This document shows, in pieces, positions 1-8,158 of a DNA stretch of 34,727 nucleotides. Made by a program: the position numbers and the translations under genes. Origin of the DNA: Pseudomonadota bacterium (lineage in GTDB: Bacteria; Pseudomonadota; Gammaproteobacteria; Steroidobacterales; Steroidobacteraceae); the NCBI GenBank assembly GCA_947453065.1, contig CANGFJ010000007.1, forward strand, positions 1 to 34,727, given 5' to 3'. The stretch's first letter is position 1, and every line of letters begins with the position of its first letter. Under the pieces are notes generated by a model that made no database searches, was not told where the DNA came from, and worked only from the letters and a program-made list of their open reading frames with translations.

Positions 1-1224
1 CACTACCAGGAAACACCGGGCGACATCTGGGACTACGACTCGGTCGCCGACATGATCCTGGCCGACCTCACGCTCAACGGGCAGGCGCGCAAAGTGCTCA
101 TGCACACGCCCAAGAACGGCTTCTTCTACAACCTCGACCGCAAGACCGGTGAACTGTTGTCGGCAGAGCCTTACGTGACAGGGATCAATTGGGCCCGTGG
201 CATCGACAAGAAGACAGGCCGCCCGATCATGAACCCGGCGGCCTGGTACGACTCGCTCAAACAGCCCTACACCGTGAGTCCCGGAACACCCGGCGGCCAT
301 GCCTGGCAGCCCACGGCCTACAGCCCGAAAACCGGCCTGGTCTACCTGCAGGCCACAGACAATTCGAGCACGCGCCTGATTCCGCGGCCCCGCTACGAGT
401 ATGTAAAGGGCCTCGACAACATCGGCATCTATCACTTCGCTGACCATGCGCCGGGTCAGGCTGCACCGACTCCGGATCCCAAAGCGCCGAAGCCCGCCCA
501 CCACCTGTTGGCCTGGGACCCGGTTGCACAGAAGGCCGTGTGGAAGACCCCCGGCATGGGCGGCGCGGTGCTGGCCACCGCCAGTGGCTTGGTGTTCCAG
601 GGCCACTCGCGCAATGTCGTCATGGGCGAACTGTCTGCCTATCGCGCCGACACCGGCGAGAAGATCTGGACGCATGAGACGCCCAATGCCATTGCAGGCG
701 GCGTCATCAGCTATGCCATCGACGGCGAGCAGTACATCCTCGCGACGACCGGCCAGGGCGGTAGCGGAATCATGGCCAGCACGCCGGATGTGCGTGCGCG
801 GCAGGTCGGTCGCCTGGTGGCCTTCAAACTCGGCGGTACCGCCACGCTGCCGGCCGATCCGCCACAGGCCGGTGCGCCGGTCATCGTGGCAGAAGCCTTC
901 ACGGCAGCCTCCGTCGAGCAGGGTAAGAACCTGTACCTCCTGCGCTGTGGCCGCTGCCATGGCCTCAACACGATGTCGGCCAACATCCTGCCCGACCTGC
1001 GCCGCTCGCCGACCCTGGCCAGCAAGGACACGTGGAGCGCCATCGTCGAAGACGGCGTGTTGCAGGGGAACGGCATGATTGCCTGGAAGCAGTACCTGCC
1101 TGCCGGCGGCGCAGAGTCGATCCGCGGCTACGTGGCAGGCCAGGCAAAGGTCGAAGCCGCGGCACTGGCTGCGCGCGTACCCCAGACAACTCCCGCCGTC
1201 GCACCGGCGCAGGCAAGCCGTTAA
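1..1224 (+). CDS. PQQ-dependent quinohemoprotein alcohol dehydrogenase, 3' part (5' end outside window)
   Basis: The frame is open from base 1, so the gene begins upstream; 407 codons remain. It encodes the second half of a type II quinohemoprotein alcohol dehydrogenase: an eight-bladed PQQ propeller fused to a cytochrome c domain, which oxidises alcohols in the periplasm and passes electrons to the haem. Visible signs are the active-site segment W-D-Y-D at bases 28-39, the segment AEPYVTGINWARGIDKKTG, and a haem c motif C-G-R-C-H at 946-960, followed by a short Ala/Pro-rich tail. The first Asp of W-D-Y-D corresponds to the catalytic base of the family. The Asp two residues later is the residue associated with lanthanide use in XoxF and PedH enzymes; calcium enzymes usually have Ala, Ser or Thr there. 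It is clearly homologous to the dehydrogenase at 16487-18640. The substrate cannot be deduced. Confidence 0.93.
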   Translation, partial: HYQETPGDIWDYDSVADMILADLTLNGQARKVLMHTPKNGFFYNLDRKTGELLSAEPYVTGINWARGIDKKTGRPIMNPAAWYDSLKQPYTVSPGTPGGHAWQPTAYSPKTGLVYLQATDNSSTRLIPRPRYEYVKGLDNIGIYHFADHAPGQAAPTPDPKAPKPAHHLLAWDPVAQKAVWKTPGMGGAVLATASGLVFQGHSRNVVMGELSAYRADTGEKIWTHETPNAIAGGVISYAIDGEQYILATTGQGGSGIMASTPDVRARQVGRLVAFKLGGTATLPADPPQAGAPVIVAEAFTAASVEQGKNLYLLRCGRCHGLNTMSANILPDLRRSPTLASKDTWSAIVEDGVLQGNGMIAWKQYLPAGGAESIRGYVAGQAKVEAAALAARVPQTTPAVAPAQASR

Positions 1225-1343
1225 CCCGGACACAGCCAGAACACACAGAACGGCAACAGCGCGCGCAGACTGCCTGAAAAACCGTCCCCCTGTTCACTCA
1301 GCCCCATAACGCAGCGTCAGCCTGGAAGTCATACACTACCCCG

Positions 1344-2882
1344 ATGCTGCCCACCCCTCCTGATACAGAATCCCTGCTGACTGAAGCCGACATTGCCACC
1401 TGCATCCGCATATTGAAGTGCATTGAGGCCGATCGTGGACTGCTCACTCAACTGACCCAGTTGCAACGACGCGACCTGCTCACCGCCGCCGGGCTGGTCG
1501 CCAAGCCAGAAAAGCAGGACAGGGTGAAAATGGCCAAGGCCTTTCGCCGTGCAGAACGGGAGACCGAGAAAGCGCAGGACCGGCAGGTGATCGAGCAAAC
1601 GGCGCTGCGCCGCCAGCGTCAAGCGCCGGTGTATGCACCCTTGTGGATTGCGCCCACGGAAGCCGACGTAGCCGCCGAACGACCAACGCTGAACCAGGAG
1701 CTTTCCTGCTACGTCTGCAAGCAGCCCTTTGTGAAACTGCACCGCTACTATGACTCGCTGTGCGAATCTTGCGGTGACTTCAACTATGCCAAGCGCACAC
1801 AAACCGCAGACCTTAGCGGCCACTACGCGCTGGTCACCGGCGCGCGGGTCAAGATCGGCTTCAATGCCTCGCTGAAGCTTCTGCGGGCTGGCGCACACGT
1901 CATTGTCACGACGCGCTTCCCGGTCGATGCCGCAGACCGCTATGCGCAGGAGCCTGACTTCCCGGCGTTTGCCGACCGACTTCAGATCCATGGACTGGAC
2001 CTGCGCCACACACCCAGCGTAGAGATCTTCTCCCGCTTCCTGCTGGAGCGACTGCCGCGACTGGACTACATCCTGAACAACGCCTGCCAGACCGTGCGGC
2101 GCCCCCCGGGATTCTTCCAGCATCTCATCAGCCGGGAAGAGCAGGCCTTCGGCGGGCTGTCCGAACCACTGCGCCATGTGCTGGCCCACCACCATGAATT
2201 GGTTCAGGCCGTCGAGGGACCCGCGGGTCACCGCGCGCAGCACCTGGTGACCGCGGCCCACCCCACGCCCGGCGATGGCCTCGTGCACAGCGCGGCGCTG
2301 TCACAGCGGCAGTATCTGGATGAGGATTTTCAGGAGAGTGCTGGCCTGTTCCCCAGCGGCCACTACGACGAAGACCGGCAGCAGGTGGACCTGCGCCAGA
2401 CCAACAGCTGGCGACTACGCATGCACGAGGTGGCCACCGCGGAATTGCTGGAAGTTCAGCTCATCAACGCGATCGCCCCCTACATCCTCAATGCGCGCCT
2501 GAAGCCGCTGATGCTCCGCACGCCAGGGCAGCACAAACACATCGTCAACGTCAGCGCCATGGAAGGCCAGTTCTACCGCGCCACCAAGACCGACAAACAT
2601 CCGCACACCAACATGGCCAAAGCCGCCTTGAACATGATGACGCGAACCAGCGCCGTGGATTTCGTGAAGGATGGCATCCACATGAACGCCGTGGACACCG
2701 GCTGGGTCACCGACGAGGATCCGGCCGTTCATGCTGCGCGCAAGGCCGAACAGGGTTTCGCGCCACCGCTGGATATCATCGACGGCGCCGCGCGCATTGT
2801 GGATCCCATTTTCGAGGGACAGCGCACGGGAACGCAGGTCTGGGGACAGTTCCTCAAGGATTACAAACCCGCACCGTGGTAG
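1344..2882 (+). CDS. SDR-family oxidoreductase with N-terminal extension and CxxC-CxxC zinc ribbon
   Basis: This 512-residue protein is about twice the length of a classical short-chain dehydrogenase. Residues 1-115 are mostly charged and helical. Residues 122-143 carry two CxxC pairs (C122/C125 and C140/C143), probably one zinc site. A Rossmann domain follows from about 155, with the nucleotide motif T-G-A-R-V-K-I-G at 165-172 and the N-N-A element of SDRs (LNNACQ). The active-site Ser is plausible at S404, but the usual Y-x3-K is replaced by T422-N-M-A-K426, so the catalytic Tyr is missing from its normal place. There may also be an insertion between the N-N-A strand and S404. It could be a dehydrogenase with a different proton donor or a non-catalytic NAD(P)-binding protein. 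It is not overlapped with its neighbours, and a TACACT hexamer lies only a few bases before the ATG, which could mean a leaderless transcript (weak). Substrate unknown. Confidence 0.85.
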   Translation: MLPTPPDTESLLTEADIATCIRILKCIEADRGLLTQLTQLQRRDLLTAAGLVAKPEKQDRVKMAKAFRRAERETEKAQDRQVIEQTALRRQRQAPVYAPLWIAPTEADVAAERPTLNQELSCYVCKQPFVKLHRYYDSLCESCGDFNYAKRTQTADLSGHYALVTGARVKIGFNASLKLLRAGAHVIVTTRFPVDAADRYAQEPDFPAFADRLQIHGLDLRHTPSVEIFSRFLLERLPRLDYILNNACQTVRRPPGFFQHLISREEQAFGGLSEPLRHVLAHHHELVQAVEGPAGHRAQHLVTAAHPTPGDGLVHSAALSQRQYLDEDFQESAGLFPSGHYDEDRQQVDLRQTNSWRLRMHEVATAELLEVQLINAIAPYILNARLKPLMLRTPGQHKHIVNVSAMEGQFYRATKTDKHPHTNMAKAALNMMTRTSAVDFVKDGIHMNAVDTGWVTDEDPAVHAARKAEQGFAPPLDIIDGAARIVDPIFEGQRTGTQVWGQFLKDYKPAPW

Positions 2883-3005
2883 CCAGAGCAAGTCTCACAG
2901 GCCACACGGCCACCGTCCAGCCAGGCCAGGCCACGCTGCCTGCCTACGCTGGCAGCATCTTGGGCGATGGCGGCTACTGCAAGCATCAATCCGAAGTGCG
3001 GGGCC

Positions 3006-4226
3006 TCATGACACTCCTGATGGAGCCAGTGACTTGCGCTCGCCGGTCCTGATCGCCATCAGCGATGCCACCGCCAGCAGCGCAGGAAGGGCGAACAGCG
3101 ACAAGATCGTCGCCCCTCGCATACCAGCGCCCAGCGCAAGGCCGATCAGCACTGGCGCGACGAGCGTGCCGACGCGGCCGATGCTTTTCGCCCACCCGAT
3201 ACCCGTCGCACGCAACGATGCGGGGTAATACGTCGCCAGCACGACATTGACGCCCCCATAGGCACCCAGCACGAAGAAGCCGCAGGCGGCCAGCAGCAGC
3301 ATCAGGACCGATTCCGAAGCCGTTGCCATCACCTGTCCGATGGCATAGAGCAGGACCGCGGACATCGCCATGAAACCGAGCAGCGTCGGTCGGGTCCCGA
3401 AACGGTCGATGAGCAGGCCCACGCCGAGCGCAGCGATGATCCCGCCGAAGGAAAATATCGTCACCGACAGCGAGGCGAACTGCTTGTCGCGCCCCACTTC
3501 CAACAGCAACGTGGGGAGCCACGAATTCAGGCAATAGCTGATCGTGAGCAGCGAGATGAACAGCAGCCACAGCAGGAGCGTGCCGATCGCGTAGCGGCGG
3601 GAGAGGATGTCCAGGGTGCGCAATCTGGGCCCTGCGGCCGATGGCGATTCGTCGTTGCCTGCAGGGGAAGGCGCCTCGCGCAGTCCGGCCCACGCGAACA
3701 CCAGGGTGACCAGGCAGGCCCCGCCCACTGCGACCATGGCCGCTCGCCAGCCACCATGGGCGGCAAACCCGGTGGCGACCAGTCCGGCAAGGGCGGCACC
3801 CAGGCCATAGCCTGTGAACAGCACCATGATCGCCAGTCCGCGGCGCGCCACCGGCGCAGCCGCAGTCACCATCGCCAGGCAGCTGGGCAGACAGCCCCCG
3901 AGGAAGAAGCCGGTAACGAGGCGCCAGGCGATCAGGCTGGCCGGTCCGTCGGCCAGTGCCGTGGCGGCCTGCGCGAGACCGAAACCCGCCAGCGACAGCA
4001 GCACAATGCGACGCTGACTGAGGCGATCCGCGAGCAAGGGCAGCAGCACCAGCCCCAGGCACTGGCCGGCGAGATTGGCGGAGAAGATCGGTCCCAGCTG
4101 TGCGTTGCCCAGGTGCAGCGAAGCGGCCATGTCCGGGGCGAGCGGCCCGAGCAGCGAGTGGATCAGGCCGTCGAGCAGGTAGATCAGCGCGCAGAGGCCG
4201 GTAAGCAGGACAGCGGGTGCCGGCAT
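3006..4226 (-). CDS. MFS transporter, probably organic/aromatic acid carrier
   Basis: This is a 406-residue, strongly hydrophobic protein with about 12 membrane segments. The first loop has D-G-x6-G-x-L-A-P, reminiscent of the aromatic acid:H+ symporter family, and loop 2-3 has the MFS motif A variant LLADRLSQRR. The ATG at 4226 was chosen because it lies 7 bases after the stop of the BKACE gene and directly before the first membrane helix; the longer reading to 4367 would add an arginine-rich stretch antisense-like in composition and overlapping that gene. Close spacing implies co-transcription with the cleavage enzyme, so it probably imports that enzyme's keto acid or a precursor (inference). 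The C-terminus is short and polar (RTGERKSLAPSGVS). Confidence 0.88.
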   Translation of the reverse strand: MPAPAVLLTGLCALIYLLDGLIHSLLGPLAPDMAASLHLGNAQLGPIFSANLAGQCLGLVLLPLLADRLSQRRIVLLSLAGFGLAQAATALADGPASLIAWRLVTGFFLGGCLPSCLAMVTAAAPVARRGLAIMVLFTGYGLGAALAGLVATGFAAHGGWRAAMVAVGGACLVTLVFAWAGLREAPSPAGNDESPSAAGPRLRTLDILSRRYAIGTLLLWLLFISLLTISYCLNSWLPTLLLEVGRDKQFASLSVTIFSFGGIIAALGVGLLIDRFGTRPTLLGFMAMSAVLLYAIGQVMATASESVLMLLLAACGFFVLGAYGGVNVVLATYYPASLRATGIGWAKSIGRVGTLVAPVLIGLALGAGMRGATILSLFALPALLAVASLMAIRTGERKSLAPSGVS

Positions 4227-4233
4227 GATGCGT

Positions 4234-5130
4234 TCAGATCCGGAACCGCTCGCGAGCCTCGTCAACCGTCGCCGGCGTGAGGCCATAGAGCGCAGCGATC
4301 TGCGCGGCGGCGCGCACCATGTCGCTGTTGTCGCGCGCAACGCTGCCATCCGGCAGGTGCACGCCATCCTCGAACCCGACCCGCACCAGATCGGCGCCGA
4401 GCGAAAGACCCAGTGTCACGATGGGCCACATATTGCGGCCCGTGGCGGTCACGCCCCAGATGGCCCGCGGGAACATTCGCAGGCCTTCGTCGATATTGAA
4501 CAACACGTTGCGTGCAAAAGGCGGGGTCGCGCCAAAGCCACCCCCGTGCAGCAGCCAGACATTGTCGCGAGCCGCTTCGAAAAGGCCCTCGCTGGCATAG
4601 CGGGCCAGTCGATGCAGCGAACTGGCTTCGACAATTTCGTATTCCAGCGCGGACCCTTTTGCATACACGGCCTGGATGGTCTGCCGCAACAGCGCTGGTG
4701 AATTAACGTAAGGCACTTCTTCCGGATAACCCCCCTCGGGGTTGTAGAAGTCGGCAGAGCCGCCTGCGATGCCGAACAGATCCTGCGGCGGATCCAACTC
4801 CAGCAAGCCCAGGCGCTCGGCGTCCGTCGGCCAGATGAACTGACCCGTAGCCGGATCGCGACGTACGCCGATGCCGTTGGTGGTCTGGATCAGGATGGGC
4901 GAGCGTGAACGGATCTGCCGGATGATTTCGCCGTAGACCTGACGCTCACCGGTGTTGCGGCCATCCGGACCCCGTGCATGCACATGCACCATGGCCGCGC
5001 CCGCCGCATAACAACGGGCGGCCGCCTCGCCGATCTCCTCGGGCTGCTTGGGAATGACTGCGCCGTCGCGGTCCATCTGCATGCCGCCGTTGAGCGCGAC
5101 AGTGATGATGACCTTGTTGCCAGGGAGCAT
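4234..5130 (-). CDS. BKACE family (3-keto-5-aminohexanoate cleavage enzyme-like) beta-keto acid cleavage enzyme
   Basis: It belongs to the family of Zn-dependent TIM-barrel enzymes that condense a beta-keto acid with acetyl-CoA, giving acetoacetate and a new CoA ester. Family marks are the N-terminal KVIITVALNGG strand and the metal-binding H-V-H at residues 49-51 (AAMVHVHARGPDG), with a third acidic ligand likely in VRVGFEDGVHLPDGS near the C-terminal side. Length (298 residues) is normal. The ATG at 5130 was chosen because family members begin just before the KVIITVALNG strand. In-frame ATG 5175 and GTG 5193 would add 15 or 21 residues, and none of the three has a convincing Shine-Dalgarno. 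The family includes enzymes for lysine fermentation, carnitine and other keto acids, and the substrate here cannot be told. The downstream carrier is 7 bases away; the upstream neighbour is a same-strand tRNA. Confidence 0.9.
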   Translation of the reverse strand: MLPGNKVIITVALNGGMQMDRDGAVIPKQPEEIGEAAARCYAAGAAMVHVHARGPDGRNTGERQVYGEIIRQIRSRSPILIQTTNGIGVRRDPATGQFIWPTDAERLGLLELDPPQDLFGIAGGSADFYNPEGGYPEEVPYVNSPALLRQTIQAVYAKGSALEYEIVEASSLHRLARYASEGLFEAARDNVWLLHGGGFGATPPFARNVLFNIDEGLRMFPRAIWGVTATGRNMWPIVTLGLSLGADLVRVGFEDGVHLPDGSVARDNSDMVRAAAQIAALYGLTPATVDEARERFRI

Positions 5131-5203
5131 GGGTGGCCTGCCGAGTAAAGGGGTCGGGGCCTCAATGTATCGCATCGTCGGGTGTGCTGACACGATGCGG
5201 GTC

Positions 5204-5279
5204 TGGTGCCCCGGGCAGGAGTTGAACCTGCGACCCCTCGCTTAGGAGGCGAGTGCTCTATCCACTGAGCTACCGGGGC
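5204..5279 (-). tRNA. tRNA-Arg (anticodon CCT)
   Basis: The minus strand folds into a complete cloverleaf. The acceptor stem is GCCCCGG pairing with CCGGGGC, the D-arm contains GCTCAGTGGATAGAGC, the anticodon stem CTCGC/GCGAG encloses the loop CTCCTAA (anticodon CCT, reading AGG), and the T-arm is GCAGG-TTCAACT-CCTGC. A discriminator A and an encoded CCA follow (5204-5207). The 3' end is 73 bases from the chosen BKACE start and 11 bases from the farthest alternative start, with no terminator visible between them. Confidence 0.97.
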
Positions 5280-5312
5280 AACGACCGAGGCGCAATGATA
5301 CCCTCAACCGCC

Positions 5313-5696
5313 ATGAGTATGACCGCCCTGATCAGTGTGTTTGTGGGTGCAGGCCTGGGTGCCTGCCTGCGTTATGGGCTCAGCCTGGCGCTCAATCCGC
5401 TCTTCCCGGCGGTGCCGATGGGCACGTTAAGCGCCAACCTCTTGGGTGCCTATCTAGCGGGTGCCGCGGCCACCTTTTTCGTGCTGCGCGCCGGCCTGCC
5501 GCCGGAATACAAGCTGCTGGTGATTACCGGCTTTCTGGGCGGTCTCACGACCTTCTCGACGTTCTCGCTGGAAATCATGAGCCTGCTGGAATCGGGTCGC
5601 GGCGCCCTGGCCCTGGGCACGGCGAGCGCCCATGTGCTGGGCTCGCTCACCCTCGCCTTCCTGGGCGCCTGGTCCGTGCGCAGTCTGCTGCACTGA
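5313..5696 (+). CDS. crcB: Fluoride ion channel/exporter CrcB (Fluc)
   Basis: A 127-residue inner-membrane protein with four hydrophobic segments, forming a dual-topology homodimeric channel that expels fluoride. Family signatures are [14 protein letters not shown] (with the conserved Asn) and [15 protein letters not shown], the phenylalanine/threonine track that lines the fluoride pore and the central sodium site. The ATG at 5313 gives the usual length and starts just before the first helix; an ATG six codons upstream (5295) is possible, and the open frame before that runs into the tRNA. I see no fluoride riboswitch in the 33 bases between tRNA and start. It converges on the beta-propeller gene with a 24-base gap. 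Confidence 0.96.
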   Translation: MSMTALISVFVGAGLGACLRYGLSLALNPLFPAVPMGTLSANLLGAYLAGAAATFFVLRAGLPPEYKLLVITGFLGGLTTFSTFSLEIMSLLESGRGALALGTASAHVLGSLTLAFLGAWSVRSLLH

Positions 5697-5720
5697 TCCG
5701 GCGCCCACAGGCTCACTGCC

Positions 5721-6785
5721 TCAGCGCAGTGGCCAGCGTCCAACCACGGCGCCCCACGGCGCCTCGCCCACGGCGATCTTCGTCTCGACTTTCAGCGTCG
5801 CCGCGTCGACCACGGTGACGTCGTTGGACGACCCGTTGGCGGTGTAAAGCGTGCGGCCATCCGGACTCATGGTCAGACCCCAGGGCCGCGGGCCCACGGC
5901 CACCTGGCCCAGCGACTTGCCCGTGACAGCATCGAGCGCGACCAGCATCGTGCCGCGACCGGTGGCCACGTACAGCCGGCTGCCATCGGGCGAGACGAGC
6001 AGACCCACGGGGCGGATGAGCGGCCCACCTTCCAGCTTGAAGGTGCCCGTGACGACATGCGCCACGGCGTCGATGACGCGGATGCTGCCGTCGTTCTCGC
6101 AGCTGACATAGGCATGCTTGCTGTCGGGAGAAAACGCGGTGAAGCGCGGACGCTCGCCGACTTCCAGTTGTTTGATGACGGCGTTGCTGGCCACATCGAT
6201 GACCGACACGCGATGCTCGGCCTCAGAGGTTACGTAGACCACCTTGCCGTCGGGACTGGTGGTGACGCCTTCGGGCTCGCCGCCCACGCGCAATGCCGCC
6301 AGCTGTTTGCCCTCTTTGACATCGAGGACGATGGCCGAGCCGGTGTCTTCGCTGGCCACGAACAGGCGCTTGCCGTCATGGCTGACCGCCAGTTGCTCCG
6401 GGTCGGACACGCCGCGGATCTTGCGCACCAGCGTCAGGGTCTTCAGGTCGAGCACGCCGATGCCATCGGCGGCCTTGTCGGCAGCGGGCAACGTGCTTTC
6501 ATCGACGCCGGGGCCGGCCACGGGCGAACCGCTCAGCGCCACATAGAGCTGCTTGCCGTCGGGTGAGAACTTGAGCCCGCGCGGCCGCTTACCCAGCGCC
6601 ACCGTGGCCACCACTTTGCGGGTTTCGCCATCGATGACGCTCAGCGTGCCGCCGCGCTCATTGGTCACATAGACGCGATAGCCCGCACGCGCTGCGGCCA
6701 GCAACGGCACCGCGGGTAGCAGGGCCACCACAGCCGCCAGGCAGACCTGCACGACAAGTCGGCGCGAACTAGACACTCGATGCAT
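5721..6785 (-). CDS. Exported YVTN-family beta-propeller protein (PQQ-catabolism-associated type)
   Basis: A 354-residue protein with a signal peptide (basic start, hydrophobic core, cleavage near AAARA-GYRVYVTN) followed by about seven repeats of the YVTN type, each with S-P-D-G-K/R-x-L/V-Y followed by a strand and a V-I-D or V-V-D element. These form a periplasmic beta-propeller. It resembles the propeller proteins often found beside PQQ-dependent alcohol dehydrogenase systems, which are thought to assist them, but no enzymatic residues can be named. The ATG at 6785 shares its A with the stop of the upstream metallo-beta-lactamase gene (TGATG), so it is the last gene of a translationally coupled three-gene operon. 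Its function in that operon is not evident. Confidence 0.88.
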   Translation of the reverse strand: MHRVSSSRRLVVQVCLAAVVALLPAVPLLAAARAGYRVYVTNERGGTLSVIDGETRKVVATVALGKRPRGLKFSPDGKQLYVALSGSPVAGPGVDESTLPAADKAADGIGVLDLKTLTLVRKIRGVSDPEQLAVSHDGKRLFVASEDTGSAIVLDVKEGKQLAALRVGGEPEGVTTSPDGKVVYVTSEAEHRVSVIDVASNAVIKQLEVGERPRFTAFSPDSKHAYVSCENDGSIRVIDAVAHVVTGTFKLEGGPLIRPVGLLVSPDGSRLYVATGRGTMLVALDAVTGKSLGQVAVGPRPWGLTMSPDGRTLYTANGSSNDVTVVDAATLKVETKIAVGEAPWGAVVGRWPLR

Positions 6786-8158
6786 CAGACAGACTCCTGA
6801 ACACTCAGATTAATGACCTGGCCCAGACGTGGGACCTCTGCGGCCCAGCCCAGTTCCGATTCGATGCGCTGACGCAGCAGATCCGCAGGCGCAGGCTCAC
6901 CGTGGGTCAAAAAGACCCGCTTCGGCGCACGGGGTGCGGTACGCAGCCAGTCCACCAACTGCCCGGCATCGGCATGGGCCGACATGCCCTGCAGCGACAC
7001 CACTTCGGCGTTGACGGCCACGTCCTGACCGAAAATACGGATCGTGCGTTCACCGGCCACCAGTCGCGCGCCGCGCGTGCCGCCGGCCTGATAGCCCGCA
7101 AACACAATGCTGTTGCGCGGATCCGGCGCCAGTGCTTTCAGGTGATGGAGCACGCGCCCACCCGTGGCCATGCCACTGGCCGACACAATGACGGCCGGCT
7201 CGCGCAACGCGCTCAGCACGCGCGACTCGTCGGTCGTGCGCACCATCCGGGCCATGCGGCACATCGCAGCACACTCATCGGGCGTCAGCCGGTGCTGCGC
7301 GCGATGCCGCAGGTAGATGTCCGTCATGTCGATGGCCATCGGACTGTTGAGGTACACCGGCACATCGGCCATGGCACCGCGCGCCTTGAGCCGCGACAGC
7401 AGGTACAGCAGCGTCTGCGCCCGACCCACGGCAAAGGCCGGGATCACCACGATGCCACCGCGCGCCACCGTGCGCGCGATCACCTCGGCCAGCTGCACCT
7501 CCGCCGCGTCGGTGGGGTGCTGGCGGTCACCATAGGTGGACTCCAGCACGATGTAATCGACCTCCGGCAGGCTCACCGGCGGGAACATGATGGCGTCATC
7601 CGGGCGACCTACATCACCGGAAAACAGCACGCGCACGCCACCACAGCGCAGCTCCACGGAACTGGCGCCCAGGATGTGCCCGGCAGGCCGCAGCTGCACT
7701 TCGATGCCGGGCGCCACCCGATGCGTCACCCCGAAGTCCAGCGGTTCCAGCTGGTCCAGCGCGTTGCGGGCATCGTCCTCGGTGTAGAGCGGCAAGGCGG
7801 GCTTGTGGCGCGAACTGCCATGCCGGTTCGCGTACTCCGCATCCTCTTCCTGCAGGCGCGCGCTGTCTGGCAACAACAAGCCACACAACTCGATGCTGGC
7901 CGGTGTGGCGTGAATGCGCCCGCCATAACCCTGCTGCACCAGCCGCGGCACCGCGCCGGAATGGTCGAGGTGGGCATGGGTGAGCACCACGCCGTCGAGC
8001 TTGCGCGGATCAAACGGCAGGGGTTCCCAGTTCAGCAGCCGCAGGTTCTTGTAGCCCTGGAACAGCCCGCAATCGATGAGCACGCGGCGCCCCTCGTGCT
8101 CTACCAGGTATTTGGAGCCGGTGACGGTGCCCGCGGCACCCAGGAAGCTGAGTTTCAT
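6785..8158 (-). CDS. Metallo-beta-lactamase/beta-CASP fold nuclease-like protein
   Basis: A 457-residue cytoplasmic protein of the CPSF/RNase J-like branch. The metal motif H-A-H-L-D-H lies at residues 61-66, further ligands are visible in RPAGHILGAS and LFSGDVGRPDD, and the region with ESTYGDRQH followed by VIPAFAVGRAQ and IVSASGMATGGRVLHHL is the beta-CASP insertion. The late FLTHGEP motif belongs to the RMMBL segment. Relatives are RNA-processing endo/exonucleases, so an RNA substrate is likely but unproven. The start overlaps the stop of the pheC-aroQ fusion (ATGA) and its own stop overlaps the next start (TGATG). A nuclease between an exported aromatic biosynthesis fusion and an exported propeller is an odd combination. 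Confidence 0.93.
   Translation of the reverse strand: MKLSFLGAAGTVTGSKYLVEHEGRRVLIDCGLFQGYKNLRLLNWEPLPFDPRKLDGVVLTHAHLDHSGAVPRLVQQGYGGRIHATPASIELCGLLLPDSARLQEEDAEYANRHGSSRHKPALPLYTEDDARNALDQLEPLDFGVTHRVAPGIEVQLRPAGHILGASSVELRCGGVRVLFSGDVGRPDDAIMFPPVSLPEVDYIVLESTYGDRQHPTDAAEVQLAEVIARTVARGGIVVIPAFAVGRAQTLLYLLSRLKARGAMADVPVYLNSPMAIDMTDIYLRHRAQHRLTPDECAAMCRMARMVRTTDESRVLSALREPAVIVSASGMATGGRVLHHLKALAPDPRNSIVFAGYQAGGTRGARLVAGERTIRIFGQDVAVNAEVVSLQGMSAHADAGQLVDWLRTAPRAPKRVFLTHGEPAPADLLRQRIESELGWAAEVPRLGQVINLSVQESV

Noticed and set aside
2882-3051. A plus-strand frame after the SDR stop reading as about 55 residues, with segments such as YAGSILGDGGYCKHQ
   Set aside because: It has no start codon of its own, overlaps the SDR and MFS ends, and I recognise no family. 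It might be a gene remnant, but composition alone is not evidence.
5714-5731. CACTGC/GCAGTG hairpin between crcB and the propeller gene
   Set aside because: The stem is only 6 bp with no T-run, and it partly lies inside the propeller coding region, so it is too weak to call a terminator.
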